Shown here piece by piece: positions 21,473-32,782 of a DNA stretch of 64,000 nt; position 1 is the first letter of the stretch; every line of letters begins with the position of its first letter. Where the stretch lies: assembly GCA_019054805.1 (NCBI GenBank), contig JAHQIY010000029.1:310001-374000 (forward strand), read 5' to 3'. Under the pieces are notes generated by a model, which did not search any database, was not told the DNA's origin, and worked only from the letters and a program-made list of their open reading frames with translations. Made by a program: the position numbers and the translations under genes. The stretch is from Brachionus manjavacas (lineage: Eukaryota; Rotifera; Eurotatoria; Ploima; Brachionidae).

Positions 21473-23220
21473 TTTGTATAATTTGTTTGTTTAAATTACA
21501 GAAATTATTATTTATTAAAGATTTATTTTTTATATCAAACATTTATTTTTTATATTAAAAAAATTTTTTTTTTATTTACAAATAAAAGTATTTATTTAAA
21601 AAAATAATTTGTTTATAACACCTTTTTTTTTGTTTAATTGTAGTGCAAAACTATTTAAAACTATATTATTTTTGTTTAGGAAAAAATAATTCTTATTTAA
21701 CTTAATTGTTATCTCAAAAATTTCTAAGAAGTAATAACACTTCACAATCCAATAATTTAGCTCATGAACGTTTTCTTGGCTTTAATCCAAATAAAACAAT
21801 TATAATTAATGAGATGTTTCAAACATCTCAAGAATGAAGCAACGATGAAAATGCTAAATTTTTCATGATTGGGTCATTTTTTATGTTCTGAAGAGAAAAA
21901 GATGAAAATTTCCTGGTTTTAATCCAAAAAAAATTTTTCATGCATAAAAAAATGAGATGATTCATAGATGAAACATCCAAGCTTGACTGGGCCGTTTTTT
22001 ATTAATTGATGATTTTATTCTAAACTTTATGCCTTTTCACATTTTTAAATCTATCAAAGAAGAGTTTTGATCATTCATTTGATCTGACTTTATGGTTTCA
22101 TTTACATAAACTCCGATCTTCGAATTTGATTTAAAATATCTTGGCTCAGGAATTAGATATTTTTGAAAAATAGAATGAGTTTTAATCTTTTGTTGCTTAA
22201 TTTAAAAAAAATCTTTTTCTTAAAAATTTACTGTGACTGTATCTAACAAAAAAAACAATTTGAAGACTATGATTATGAAATTTCAATAAACTGGGAGGAC
22301 TAAAAATTTATTTTAGTTGTTTTTTTGAAGCTTCAAGAAAGTCTTATGGATGAAGATCTCCGAATTTAATTTTTGAAATTTTGGAAAAATTCTTGAAATC
22401 GATAAGTTTTAGATTTTTAATGTGTTGGTTTCAAATGATATAAAAACTAATGTACCACAAAATTCAGTATTAAATCCAATTTTACTCAATGTTTGTGCAA
22501 TAAATTAACCAACTAAACATGCCATAAAAATAAGGCTTTTTCATTATTTTTACAGATAATCTGACTTTTTTCTTTATTAAATTATTAAATCCAGCAATTT
22601 TGAAGCTCTAATTAAGCCTTTAAAGAGGCATAAAAAAGGGGCAAAGTAAAAATTTTACATATTTTTCAATGTATGATAAATTTCTGAAAAAAAACATCTG
22701 AAAAATAATTGTTATTTTGTTTTTATTTAAACTAAAATAAACATTTTTTAATTTAATTCAATCTATAGCACTAGATCGAATGCAAAATTCAAAACAATAA
22801 TTTTTATTTCTCGCAAAAATCTCAAGCTTTAATGGCTTAAAAAACTTAACTTTAATGCGAACTCAAGGTTTAAAACGCATCTATAGGGGATGGGCGAGAT
22901 GGTGTTCTTTGCATGCACCAAAAATTTGTTTCGGTTTAAGAGGCCGCAATTTTGAACAAGGGAACACGGTAATTTTTTTTTATAATTTAGTATTTTTATT
23001 TAGAATGACGTCAATAAGAATAATTATTTCTTGAATGCAGAGTTTGATGAAATCAAAATAAGAATTTTGATACTTGGCAAAAAGAAAATTTAGATCTGTG
23101 ATCTATTTTAGACAGTAAATAGTGAATAAAACGAGTCCGAAATCTAAATTCTTCCTTGTCAAGTTAAAAAAAAAATTTTCTCATTTAATCTCTGTAAATA
23201 TTTCGAAGATTTTGAATAAA
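21473..23220. other. AT-rich non-genic stretch
   Basis: No gene. A perfect short hairpin, GAGATGTTTCAAACATCTC, lies at 21812-21830. A GC-richer patch at 22880-22965 has no convincing frame. Confidence 0.4.
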
Positions 23221-23290
23221 TTTTTTATTATTATTATAAAATAATCTGCAACGAGAAATACTCGCGGAGCTGGGGTTCTATGGTACCCAA
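23221..23290 (-). repeat. LINE tail with CTCGC stem-loop
   Basis: On the minus strand CAGCTCCGCGAGTATTTCTCG precedes an ATTATTTTATAATAATAATA tail. It is the same arrangement as at 7.1 and 36.47 kb, with a different stem that still pairs (CGAG/CTCG). Confidence 0.4.
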
Positions 23291-23387
23291 CTATGGCAGA
23301 TGCGATACATTTTTCTCTAAATAGAGATAAAAAAAATCTGCAAAAAATCGTAATATTTACAAAAAAATTTTTTCCTACGCAAATTCT

Positions 23388-23545
23388 GGTTTTGTGAAAT
23401 TCAGTACAAAATTAAAAAAAAGAACAGAAAAAGTGTAAAAAAATTGAATAACTTTTTTTCTAAAGGTTTAAACTTAGTTCTGTTAATTTTGCAGAGATTC
23501 TGCACCCTATTGACAGACTTTTACAGTTGATTTTTGACAATGTAT
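23388..23545. mobile_element. MITE, GGTTTTGTGAAATTC family, truncated copy
   Basis: The left end GGTTTTGTGAAATTCAGTAC is followed by AAAAAAGAACAGAAAAAGTG, then AATTGAATAACTTTTTT and TAGTTCTGTTAATTTTGCAG, as in the full copies at 46348 and 59720. The right terminus is not found. Confidence 0.55.
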
Positions 23546-24627
23546 TTTACTGATTCAATTTTTCAACTTTATTAATTATATCAAATTTTTTCTTGTTAAA
23601 ATTTAAGACTTAGAATTAAATCCTACCAAAAGGCTTTTTTAAATGTGCCTTAATCTTGCTAATGAGCATATCCATTAATTGTTCACTAAATACATTTAGT
23701 TACTGTAAATTAATTTCTTTTGGAAGAATTGAGCTAAGACTTAAGGATCCTATTAATTAATTAATAAATAAATCAAATTATTTTGGACTTTAATTTCAAT
23801 TGAAAAATGAAAAAACGAAAAAAAAAAAGAAAAGAAAAAAATTAATAATAATTTTGTTGAATTAATAATAAAAAAAACTAACATTTTTCTTATTTATTTA
23901 TTTAGAAACTATTTAATTTTTTGGTCTTTTTTCTAATCTCATAACTCTATATAAAAATAAATAAAATAAAATAATATGTAGCATGACAGACACTTTCATT
24001 TTCACAGAAAAAATGCCTCTTTCATTAATTTAAATTTACAAAATTGAACTTCATAAACTTTAAAAAGAAAAATTTATTTTAAATTAACAGAGAAAATATA
24101 AATGATCAAATAAAATATCAATATTTGAGATTTGTTTATTTTTTGTCTCTACGATCTACCTTGTCAAATAATTGCTTAAAAAAAATTTTTTTCATCTCTT
24201 TATTAAATTAAAATGTGACATTTTATATTATGATCTTTTGATCTCGATCTCAAACTTCAATTTGCCAATAAAAAAAACAAAAAAAAATAAAATTAGGATA
24301 GGTCGTGGTTATTGCTAAAACACGGTATACCTGTTTTTTACTAAAACATGGACCACCCCTTTAGAGACCGAAGGAAAAATTAAATAAACTTTGTTCAACT
24401 GTTTTTTAGGACAAAATTTTATGCTCTTTCACGTGCAATTGAAACCTTAGTTCTAGGACTTTTAGTTAGAAATGTAAAATTATTTTATAATTTGAATCAA
24501 TGAAATTAAAAATTATGTATTTGAATTTCTGAATTAACTCAAGCTGAATTTTTTAAATTATTGATTGTTTTTGTTAAACAAAGTAGAGATCAATCATTTT
24601 GATGTTAATGCATATCAAGTCGATTTC

Positions 24628-24772
24628 AAAAACATGCTAAATATTAGATAAGGCTCTGCAAAATTCCTGCAATTAAATTGCGCAGTTGAACTAAATACTT
24701 TTTAATGACGTGCATTTACCTGCAAAATTGCAGAGTTTTTGCAGAGCCTTATCTAATATTTAGCATGTTTTT
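24628..24772. mobile_element. Perfect 36-bp inverted-repeat MITE
   Basis: The left arm, 24628-24663, and right arm, 24737-24772, are exact complements over 36 bases (arm tip AAAAACATGCTAAATATTAG). The 73-base core contains AAATACTTTTTAATGACGTG, shared in inverted orientation with the core of the MITEs at 8.8 and 58.7 kb. The arm identity implies a recent origin. No TSD could be assigned with confidence. Confidence 0.75.
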
Positions 24773-26301
24773 TGCATTAGTAAGCATTTTTCAGAGAGAT
24801 CTAATAAAATACCATTGATCCTAAACTTCAAGATGCCAAATTTTATTCATTTTTCTATACGAATAAGAAAATAGCTTTTTTTTTAAAAAAAGAAATTTTT
24901 TTTACTCAAAAATATTTAACAGCCTTTTACAAAATATTCAAAATAAATTTAAAAACAAAGGGCTCTTTATTTTTTCATGAAAAAGGATGATTAACTAAAA
25001 TCAAATGGAAAAATGTGAATGTGCCAAAAAAATTCAGTCTTTTATGAAACCAAGTTTTATTTTTTACCTCTTTGATAATTGTTGTTTCAATTAAATTAAA
25101 TGAAAGTAACAAGAATATAAATTGAAAAAAATCAGAAACTTCATTTAAAAATATTATTAATGGCTGAGATTTTGAAATGTTAGAGTATTTTGAATATTTT
25201 TTTAAAGAAATTATTATGGCTTATGCTAAAACTCGCACCGGGGTCGGATGGTATGTGGAATTATGCAAAAGCTGCCGACCACCGACCATTATGTAGAGAA
25301 TTTTATGAACTTTAACGCAAAAGTATCACTTGGACATTAAGACCTAGTTTTTGACTTTTAAAAAAACTGAATGGCTGATAACGGACCACATGTTTTCAGG
25401 ATGGTAAGTAAGACCTAGGCCTTCCGACCACTAATTATATGAAAGAGAATCGCCTAAGCATTATTGCGAAAGAAAGAAAAAGGTACATAGCTCTTTTCTT
25501 TAAAAGCTCTTAGCTAAAAAACCAAAAAAAAAAGTATTTGTCTTTTTTTTGGTATGCCATACCAAAAAAAAAACAAAAATAAAATGTACGGTACATTTAA
25601 TTTTTGCTCATAATGCTTTTCCACTTTACAATGTTAATCAAGAGATTTAGCGTACTTTCATCTCATTTTAAATTATAAACATTTTTATTAAAACCTAATC
25701 ATCAGAATTTTTGAGAGAATTAAATATTTTAAGCTTATTCTCAAAAAAGATTTTTCGCTCCTAATTAAAAATTAAAAAAAGAGAAAAATGTTTTGATTAT
25801 TTGATTATGTTTCATTTATTTTATTGAAAAATTTTTTATTAAAAATTGATTTTTAAAAAATTTGTTCATATGTATTGATTAAAAAATTAAATATATATTT
25901 CTGTACAGTATGTCACAGACTGCAGAATCAAACTTTCTTTTTCTATTTGATTGTCTTTCGCAAATTGAAGTTCACGATCAAATGTAAATTTCAAATCAAA
26001 ATTTTTAGTTTTTGATTTAAATAAAAAGTTCATTTTTATCAATTTTTTAAAAATAAATATTTAAACTTTATAAAACATTATTTGTTTAATCAATAATTAG
26101 ATAGAAAATTTTATCTGAAGTAAATTGAATACATAATCAATATTTTCTTATAAATGTCTATTATTTTTAATTCTCCGCTAATTCTAAAAGAAAATTAAAG
26201 AAAAAAGACTCAAGAAATTTGAATTATATTTAAAGGAACAATAATAACCTTATTGAACCAATGGCCAAGTCAAAAAGTGGACAAAAAACTTTTGAACATA
26301 A
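24773..26301. other. AT-rich region with repeat ends
   Basis: There is no gene. It includes a MITE-like right end (AACTTCAAGATGCC at 24826), a GC-richer patch at 25230-25450 without a frame, and a 29-base palindrome at 25543-25571. Confidence 0.4.
25906..26110. repeat. Dispersed repeat with CAGTATGTCACA end
   Basis: The end CAGTATGTCACAGACTGCAG is the inverse of the 13738 terminus. From GCAAATTGAAGTTCACGATC (25970) onward it matches 36136-36270 in the same orientation, including AAATCAAAATTTTTRGTTTT and TTTTATCAATTTTTTAAAAA. Confidence 0.45.
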
Positions 26302-26720
26302 AATATTTCAATTAAGTACAGTTATAATTTTCCTCAAGATATTCTATCTGATCTCCTGGTAAATTTCTTAAATGACATTAAGCTTGATAGCATTGAAGTT
26401 CGTCTAAATAATCTTTTTGTAAAATTCTTAAAAAATAGTGTTGTTTTCAATAATACACTAGTTATTGAATTAATCAAAGACTCAGTGCTTTTGTTAATAG
26501 CTCAAGAACCTGTAAGGAAAAAACCCCATCAAGTAATTTATGGAATGAATTCAGTGAATGGTAAAATCAAAAGGGATTATCTCTCTGAATTTCGACCTTT
26601 TTCTTTCTTTTTTTTTATTTCATTTAAATTAAAACTAAAAAAAAACTTGCTATCGTTTTTTAATAAATTATTTTTTTGTCCTTTTTTTTTCAAAATTTTT
26701 GGTTCAAAAAAGTTATAATT
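26302..26720 (+). pseudogene. LINE ORF2 C-terminal fragment
   Basis: The frame YNFPQDILSDLLVNFLNDIK followed by LDSIEVRLNNLFVKFLKNS and LVIELIKDS parallels the intact segment at 29.4 kb (LPFDTPSEIFYNFLEETKLD, then LRLEKLFIRYLKN). It is therefore the same LINE subfamily, retaining only the extreme C-terminus of ORF2. A Phe-rich low-complexity extension ends at a TAA near 26718. Confidence 0.6.
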
Positions 26721-26739
26721 AATTTTGACCATTCTGTAA

Positions 26740-28380
26740 TTATTAGTAATATCTTAAATTAAAAACTCAAAACAATTTTATTCGAGAAGAAATCTTGAGG
26801 ATTCTGCCTTTTTAAAATGTTTAAATTTTTAATAAACTAGTATACGATCAACTTTGGCATTCACCATGATCAGCTTTAATTTGATCAATTTGTTGATTTA
26901 TTTCAAGCTGAATATCATTCAGATTAAAAAGAATAACAAATAATGTTTTCGTACAATTTTTGTATAATAGTGATTATTACGATATTTGAATTTTTTTTTC
27001 AAATTATTTAATTTTTTTCACATATTTTTCAAATTTCATGTAATAATTATATATTATGTTTTTGAAAAATCAACCATTAGATCATTTTTAAATTTAGCTT
27101 GGTTCTTAGATTTTTGGATTGCATAACTTTGATTAGAATCACTTAGACAAATATGAATTTATACAATATTGAACTCAAGTATATAATTTCAAAGAACAAA
27201 AATCTAGCTTTATTTATTTTTTATCCTCTAAATAAAAAACTGAAAAAAAATTTTATTGAAAAAATTAAAAAATTAAAAAAATTAAAGCTTGTGAGTTGAT
27301 ACATAAATATTGATTAAAGATAAATAAAAAACTAAATTTTCATCTCTTCAAGATCTTTTTTTTTTAAATTAATGAAAAATCATAACTAAATAAGCCTTAA
27401 ATACCAATATAAATAAAAATTCAAAATCGAATTTAGTAAAAGTAGTAAATACTGCGATCTATCGGGTTTATCTACCCAGTCAAAATAATTTTAAGGACTT
27501 TTTAACGGTTCTTTAAAAAAAACAAAAAAAATCCTTAATTTGGTGCTTTTATAATAGTAAAATAAAGGATTTTTTAAAGAAATTTAATAATTAAAATTAG
27601 AATATAGAAAGTCTTCAATTTTATATGCACAAATATTTAATATTATCGATTGATATATTCGGTTTCTTATAATTATTTTTTGTTAACCAATTTTTTTGAT
27701 TTTTGATCAATATTTAAATAACTTTTAAAATATGATTTATTTTTTTATTCGTTTATTTTTAATAATATAATCTAAACAAATCTATTAATTAGATGGGCTT
27801 AAATTATTAATTTAAATTTTAATAATGTTTAATTTTCAAAAAATTAATTGCCAAATTAATCTGTAACAGCAGAACAGCAATTGTCTAGTAAAAAGCGAGC
27901 AAAAGTTTTGATTTTTTACTACTAGATAATTAAATTGTGAGTTTTAAGCGGTTCTTTTCATTCCTAGGGAATAATCAAAAAACAGAAAAATTCACATCTA
28001 TTGTTCTCACAGAACAATCCTAATTTATAAAAGAATCTGAGTTTTACAAATGGAAGCGAATTGTAAAAATTAGGAAGATCTAAGACCAGAAATACTTAAT
28101 TGAATAAAAAATTAATATTTTTGCTAAGAATAATTAGAGGATTGTTAAAAAAATTTCAGAAATTGTTCGAACATTCGATTTTGCTATTTACAAACCAATA
28201 CAATATTTAATACAATTTTGACTCCGTTAATCAATAACCTTTAAAGTTTAATAGTAAGAGAAAAATCTGTCTTCTTAAACAAAAACTAAATGAGAATGAA
28301 TAGAGTTTTTACAAGATTTTTCATTTGACAAATTTAATTCAGAACTATTTTGTATTAGAATAAACTTCAAAAGTTACAAT
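26740..28380. other. AT-rich region with one MITE end
   Basis: There is no gene. At 27471-27600 is a copy of the TACCCAGTCAAA-ended repeat seen at 36.0 and 42.8-45.1 kb, represented here by its left end only. Confidence 0.4.
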
Positions 28381-28384
28381 AGTT

Positions 28385-29256
28385 TATTTAATTGTTTTTA
28401 AAAGGCTTGAGCTTAGCTCTTTTGCCTTCCGGTTACTGGATTTTTAAAATAAAAAGTTTTTGTTTTTAAAGACTAAAAATATAAAAGTAATAATAAACAA
28501 AATAAGATCTATCAGAAAAGCTTTGGTGTTATGTTTTTATCTAATTGTATACAACATTTCAATTGGCGTTCTACTGACCGTATTATGTGTTAAGTTGTTG
28601 AGCATGTCCAGGATAAGTGGGTTAGATCCCAAAATATTTTTTTTCAATGTACCTTTCACCCAGGCAAAAGAGCCTATCTTCCAAAGTTTCAATTCTACTG
28701 AGATGATGTAAATAGGCACTTGAGCATTTTAATTTCTCTTGATGTATAATTTGTAAAGCTTTGTTTTGTATTCCCTGAAGCTTTGTTATTTGGATTCAAG
28801 ATTTGAATTGGGGGCGCATATTCTAGAGTCGATCGAATTAGCGATTTGTATACATTAAATTTTTTCTTTAATACCAAGAGACCATTTTTTATAGGTAAGA
28901 CATTTAATATTCAGTAGTTTAAGACTCTGTTCTCGAATAAATTCCGTATGCTTACTAAAGTTTAAATTTCGATCAAAAGTTATACCTAGGTATTTAGTGT
29001 TCATGTTGATTGGTATTTCCTCTTTAAATATTTTTAATTTGAAGCTACCGTTTGATATTTCCTTTGGAACTTTACCTTTCGAGTATATTACAAATGAGCA
29101 TTTTTTAGCAGCATTGTTGAGCCGCTATTTATTAAAACCAATTTTCCAAAGCAAGGAGATATCGCTGCATTTGTACCATCAATCTGTTAATATTTTTATC
29201 TTTGACTGAAAATAAATCATCCGCGAATAATAAACTGGCAAGATTGTGAATGAACT
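28385..29256 (-). pseudogene. LINE reverse transcriptase to C-terminus, minus strand
   Basis: Starting at about 29250 on the minus strand the frame reads NLASLLFADDLFSVKDKNIN, carrying the FADD catalytic box of the RT palm. ..RYLLALENWF and two stops follow. The next frame gives TKYLGITFDRNLNFSKHTEF, and then VYKSLIRSTLEYAPPIQILN to about 28700. The last piece, HLSRIETLEDRLFCLGERY in one frame and LGSNPLILDMLNNLTH in another, completes ORF2 at 28537. A 3' UTR with GAGCTAAGCTC and an AATTAAATAAAC tail ends near 28385. At least three frame breaks make it inactive. Motif order shows one insertion, truncated just before motif C. Confidence 0.8.
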
Positions 29257-29343
29257 TCGGGAATAATCACCAACTTTATACAGTGCCGGAATTTAACTTG
29301 TCACATCATATCATCTGATATCATTTCAGAAAAAGAAAATGGC

Positions 29344-29760
29344 ATTATAGTAGAAAGAATACTAATGAACTATAATTATAGTTTTTTTACTATAAAACTA
29401 GTCTCAAAAACAAATATCCAGAGGTTACAAGTACTTCAAAATATCTCTATCAAGTCTATTTACCATCTCCCCTTTGACACCCCGTCGGAAATTTTTTATA
29501 ACTTCCTTGAAGAAACTAAATTAGATCCAATAAAATTAAGACTAGAAAAACTGTTTATTAGATACTTAAAAAATTGTTTTGGTCACAAAAACGCTTTGAT
29601 AACAAGCCTTTCGAAAGAGTACGTTGATGTCTTTGTTGAAAGCTCAAGAATACCTGACTTTAGAACTCCCTTGTCAATTGTCTCAAAGTATTTGCAGCAG
29701 TGGATAGTTCAAAGCTTGTAACTTTTCTAAAATGTATTTGTAATTTGCTCTTTCTGAAAT
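29344..29760 (+). pseudogene. LINE ORF2 C-terminal fragment
   Basis: An open frame of about 118 codons runs from about 29365 to TAA at 29719. It reads LVSKTNIQRLQVLQNISIKS, then IYHLPFDTPSEIFYNFLEET and FIRYLKNCFGHKNALI. The LQ..QN.A.R.IY.L..DTPS motif is the conserved post-RT region of jockey/CR1-like LINEs. The palm is absent, so it is a 5'-truncated copy. It faces the minus-strand relic just upstream. Confidence 0.75.
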
Positions 29761-29870
29761 TATTTAAACTCTAACACTATTTAAAAATTCTTCTAACAAT
29801 GGTGAAAGGAGTTTAATTACTCAAAGCCATTTAAAAAAAATTTTATTAAATAAACTATCAAAAAAAAAAA

Positions 29871-30266
29871 CAACTAGATTTTATATTAATTAATGACGAC
29901 AGCTCAACAAATAATTTATTTAATAAGGATTTTTTCCAACTACTAGACTTATTTTTAATCTCGTCTTCTTTTTTAGATAAGGTAATAGATTTTAAAGTGC
30001 TAAATAATCATGACATGACTAGTGATCATTTTCCGATAAAGGCAATGCTTTTATAGGACATTCTTTTTCTAGTTAAAAAATTGTCAAAAAATTAAACTTT
30101 AAGATTGCCATTTGGCCTCTATTTTCTGATATCCTTAAAAAACTTTGTTATTTTCACTCAGATACATAAAGAGCTAAATGCGATTGCTTCTCAGAAAATA
30201 ATCTTTGCAGCACAAGAAAGTAAACCTTTTCATACTTTGATGTCGAAGCTTATCTACAATCACTAA
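29871..30266 (+). pseudogene. LINE endonuclease C-terminus and linker
   Basis: The frame LDFILINDDSSTNNLFNKDF, then VLNNHDMTSDHFPIKAML, contains the SDHFPI box, the conserved SDH catalytic motif at the end of the APE-type endonuclease of LINEs. After a TAG and a frame change it continues IHKELNAIASQKIIFAAQES, the EN-RT linker. The RT is missing because the sequence ends against an LTR at 30350. Confidence 0.65.
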
Positions 30267-30349
30267 GTTAAATTTTACTTGCTTTATTTTTTTATATACT
30301 TATAGATGTATTTATATTTATTCAATTTTTCTAATTTCTTCTTCCTCAC

Positions 30350-30582
30350 TGTGTGCAGCTGTATTTAATGTTCTTTGAAACACTAGGTAGCATTCGCTCG
30401 ACTAGTGTTTCTTTTTTATGTAACAAACTTTCCTAAGCTTATCAAATTTTTGTTTAAATAAGCGTTCAAATAATCATAAAAAAAAGAACTTTTGACTTGA
30501 TACTTTTTTTACAATATTTATTTAATAAACATTTGAGCTAAGCTTGTTTGATCTTTAATAATTATCCAACGAGGATAATACA
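30350..30582 (+). mobile_element. Ty3/gypsy-like 5' LTR
   Basis: A segment starting TGTGTGCAGC and ending AATACA lies directly before a primer-binding-site-like TGGCGACGAGGG (30585). It contains an AATAAA at 30522 and a 10-bp hairpin, GAAACACTAG / CTAGTGTTTC, at 30379-30412. The position just upstream of a gag frame supports the LTR call. No second LTR is found to confirm the boundaries. Confidence 0.55.
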
Positions 30583-30584
30583 AC

Positions 30585-30602
30585 TGGCGACGAGGGAAAT
30601 TT
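30585..30602 (+). promoter_or_regulatory. Retrotransposon primer-binding site
   Basis: TGGCGACGAGGGAAATTT begins two bases after the LTR. TGGCGACGAGG is a common primer-binding start in metazoan Ty3/gypsy elements. The tRNA species is not assigned. Confidence 0.5.
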
Positions 30603-30831
30603 GAATCAAAGTAGCAAGCAAAACACAACTCAGTAATAAGCTTATTAGCAGTAGTAGCAAAGCATCCTGGAAGAAACCGTTCCTACAAGCATAGCATCTG
30701 ACGCCAAGCAAATAACAGGATCCGACCAGACAGAAGCAGAAGAAGCCGATACCTCTCATAAACAGGAAGCAGGAGACAAAATAGCGAGAAGAAGCCAAAC
30801 AGCACTTAACTTTAGTAAGCCAATAGAGAAA

Positions 30832-31032
30832 ATGGTAAGTCAGTTATCACAGCTCCAAGAATTCCAATACCAAGGAGACATAAGCACTATAGGAGTTAGA
30901 TGGGAGAAATGGGTAGAGATGTTCGATCTTTACATTACAGCAGAAAAATTAACAGACAATAGACAGATAATTGCGAAATTCAAGCTCCACATGGGACAAG
31001 ATGTGCGAAGCATCTATGCAGCCTTAATGTAG
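30832..31032 (+). pseudogene. Ty3/gypsy gag N-terminus, truncated
   Basis: ATG at 30832 follows a 5' leader of about 230 bases rich in AGCAG/GAAG. The frame MVSQLSQLQEFQYQGDISTI is followed by RWEKWVEMFDLYITAEKLTD and RQIIAKFKLHMGQDVRSIY, the gag capsid start of Ty3/gypsy (W..W...F..Y..A..L.....Q...L....G......Y). It ends at TAG 31030-31032 after 66 residues, where the similarity and the GC-richer composition also end. The element is 3'-truncated. Gag would form the virus-like particle. Confidence 0.75.
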
Positions 31033-31370
31033 CAGCTTTAATTTCTCAGAAATTTTTTCTTAATCTATCAGATTTTGATTTAAATTAAGTTTTTTTTACG
31101 GACATCATTGCTATCTATCAATTTTTTTTCGTTTTTTTTTTTGACGTATTTTTAGATTTAGATAAAAATTTTTTAAATTTTGGATAGAAAAACTAATATC
31201 TAATCGAATGTTCCGCTCTAAACAATTAGCAAAAACATGCAAAAAAAAATCCAGTATTTACTCGAGTATTTTTCTTTCTTTTTATTAAATAAAATGATTT
31301 CCCCATGATAATTTTTACTTAAATTCTGTACAAGTAAATACGGTAATGTTCAAATAAATGAATACATCAA
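31033..31370. other. AT-rich spacer
   Basis: I see nothing here apart from T and A runs. Confidence 0.4.
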
Positions 31371-32401
31371 TTAAAAAAATTTATAGATTTGATCGTTCGA
31401 CAAAGGTAAATAAATCAACTCGATCGGTTGATTTATTGAATTTCGTTTATTATTTATAATGTAATCATTTGATACATAGTCAGACAATTTAGGTTTTTTT
31501 TGCCGATCATAATCATGAATAACCGAATTAGCTTGGTGAATTTTTGAATTCCAAACTTTAATTATATCTTTTCCATAAAAATAAGATTCATGTGTTTTTT
31601 GTGCATAATCATCACTGATAAGTATTGATTTAGACGTTTTTTCGTTATGATCCATATTATAAAACATTGTGTTTAAATTATTCGATTTTGAAGTATTCTT
31701 TATTGAAATATTATTATGCGAGCGATTATTAATAGTTGTATAATTTAACTTCTTATAGTCTTTATTCATTATTAGGAATTTTTCATCTTGTTGGCTGTTG
31801 CTGAAAGTTGAGTTGTTAAGAAGATCCTCGTTGAATTGCACATTTTTTTTCTTATCAGAAGCTTGTAAGCAAAAATATTAACTTTCGTTTTGATTTAACT
31901 GTGTCTTAAGTTCTGATATTATTTTATCCTTCTCAAGATTATCCTCTTTTAGAATTTCATTTCTTAATAATTCTTCATTAGTTAAACGAAGTCTGTCTTT
32001 TTCTGAAGAAACATCATCTTTCTGTTCCTCTACGTCATCAGCGTCCAGTTTTATTTGTTTTATTTTGTTAACTTTGCTTTCAAAATTACTCATGCATTCA
32101 TTGCACTTTGATTTCCTTGTATCAGTGGCTACATTGCTTTCCGCAATTTCCTTTAATTCTGCTACAGGAGCCCTTTAAGCAGTCAATACCTTATCCAAAG
32201 AGTAAGCTAAGGATTTAGCCTTGCAAATATTAAGAGCTTTTATTTTATTCCACTTTTTTGAAATGATATCCTCGATTATAGAGCTTATTTCACTCTTTGC
32301 ACAATTAATAATTAGTACTAATATAAAATTATCGCGCTGAACAATCTGCTTTTGTCTACTATCTATCTGTTTATATCGGTCTTTATCGCTGCTCCCATAT
32401 A
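31371..32401 (-). pseudogene. Gag-like coiled-coil ORF of an LTR element
   Basis: A single minus-strand frame of about 340 codons is interrupted by only two in-frame stops (TAA near 32176 and TAA at 31878-31880). It opens after the LTR with YGSSDKDRYKQIDSRQKQIV. Then come ..NFILVLIINCAKSEISSII, NICKAKSLAYSLDKVLT, a Glu/Lys-rich coiled coil (DADDVEEQKDDVSSEKDRLR, then EKDKIISELKTQLNQ) and an Asn/Ser/Asp-rich C-terminal part ending IYLPLSNDQIYKFF. Position immediately after an LTR-like segment and the coiled-coil content suggest a gag-type structural protein. No zinc knuckle, protease or RT is seen. A LINE ORF1 or a host protein remains possible. Confidence 0.45.
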
Positions 32402-32782
32402 TGTTAGTCTAGGGGATTAGGCCTGAATACCTTCGATTAACTTCAGAGGAGATAGAAGAAGACAAAAAACAAAGTCTTTTTAAAAAATAAACGTTATTTA
32501 TTAAACAAATATTAATTTAAAGTAAATACGAAAAATACAAAGTAAAAATACAAAATAAAAAGCTCTTCTTTTTAGAATTCCAACTTCTATTTATATTCAG
32601 TAGATGTAACTTAAAAAGGTCATTAATCATAAAGAATCTAAATAAAGATAATTTGTGAATTAAATCGGTCATAAAGATTTATGACATATCATAAATGATT
32701 TATAAAAACATAAAGTTAAAATCTAGATAAGTTGTGAAAATTAATAAGGTTAATTTAAGTAGTTGAAAATGTTATTTTCACA
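32402..32782 (-). mobile_element. LTR-like segment upstream of the gag-like ORF
   Basis: Read on the minus strand it starts TGTGAAAATAACATTTTC and ends CCCCTAGACTAACA, giving TG...CA ends. It contains a TATAAATAG box (about 32590) followed by AATAAATAACG (about 32500), the promoter and polyadenylation layout of an LTR. TATATGGGAGCAGCGATAAA follows at the gag junction. It interrupts or abuts a LINE endonuclease on its outer side. No partner LTR is found, so the ends are inferred. Confidence 0.45.

Noticed and set aside
28460-28711. Plus-strand 83-codon ORF
   Set aside because: Antisense of the minus-strand LINE C-terminus.
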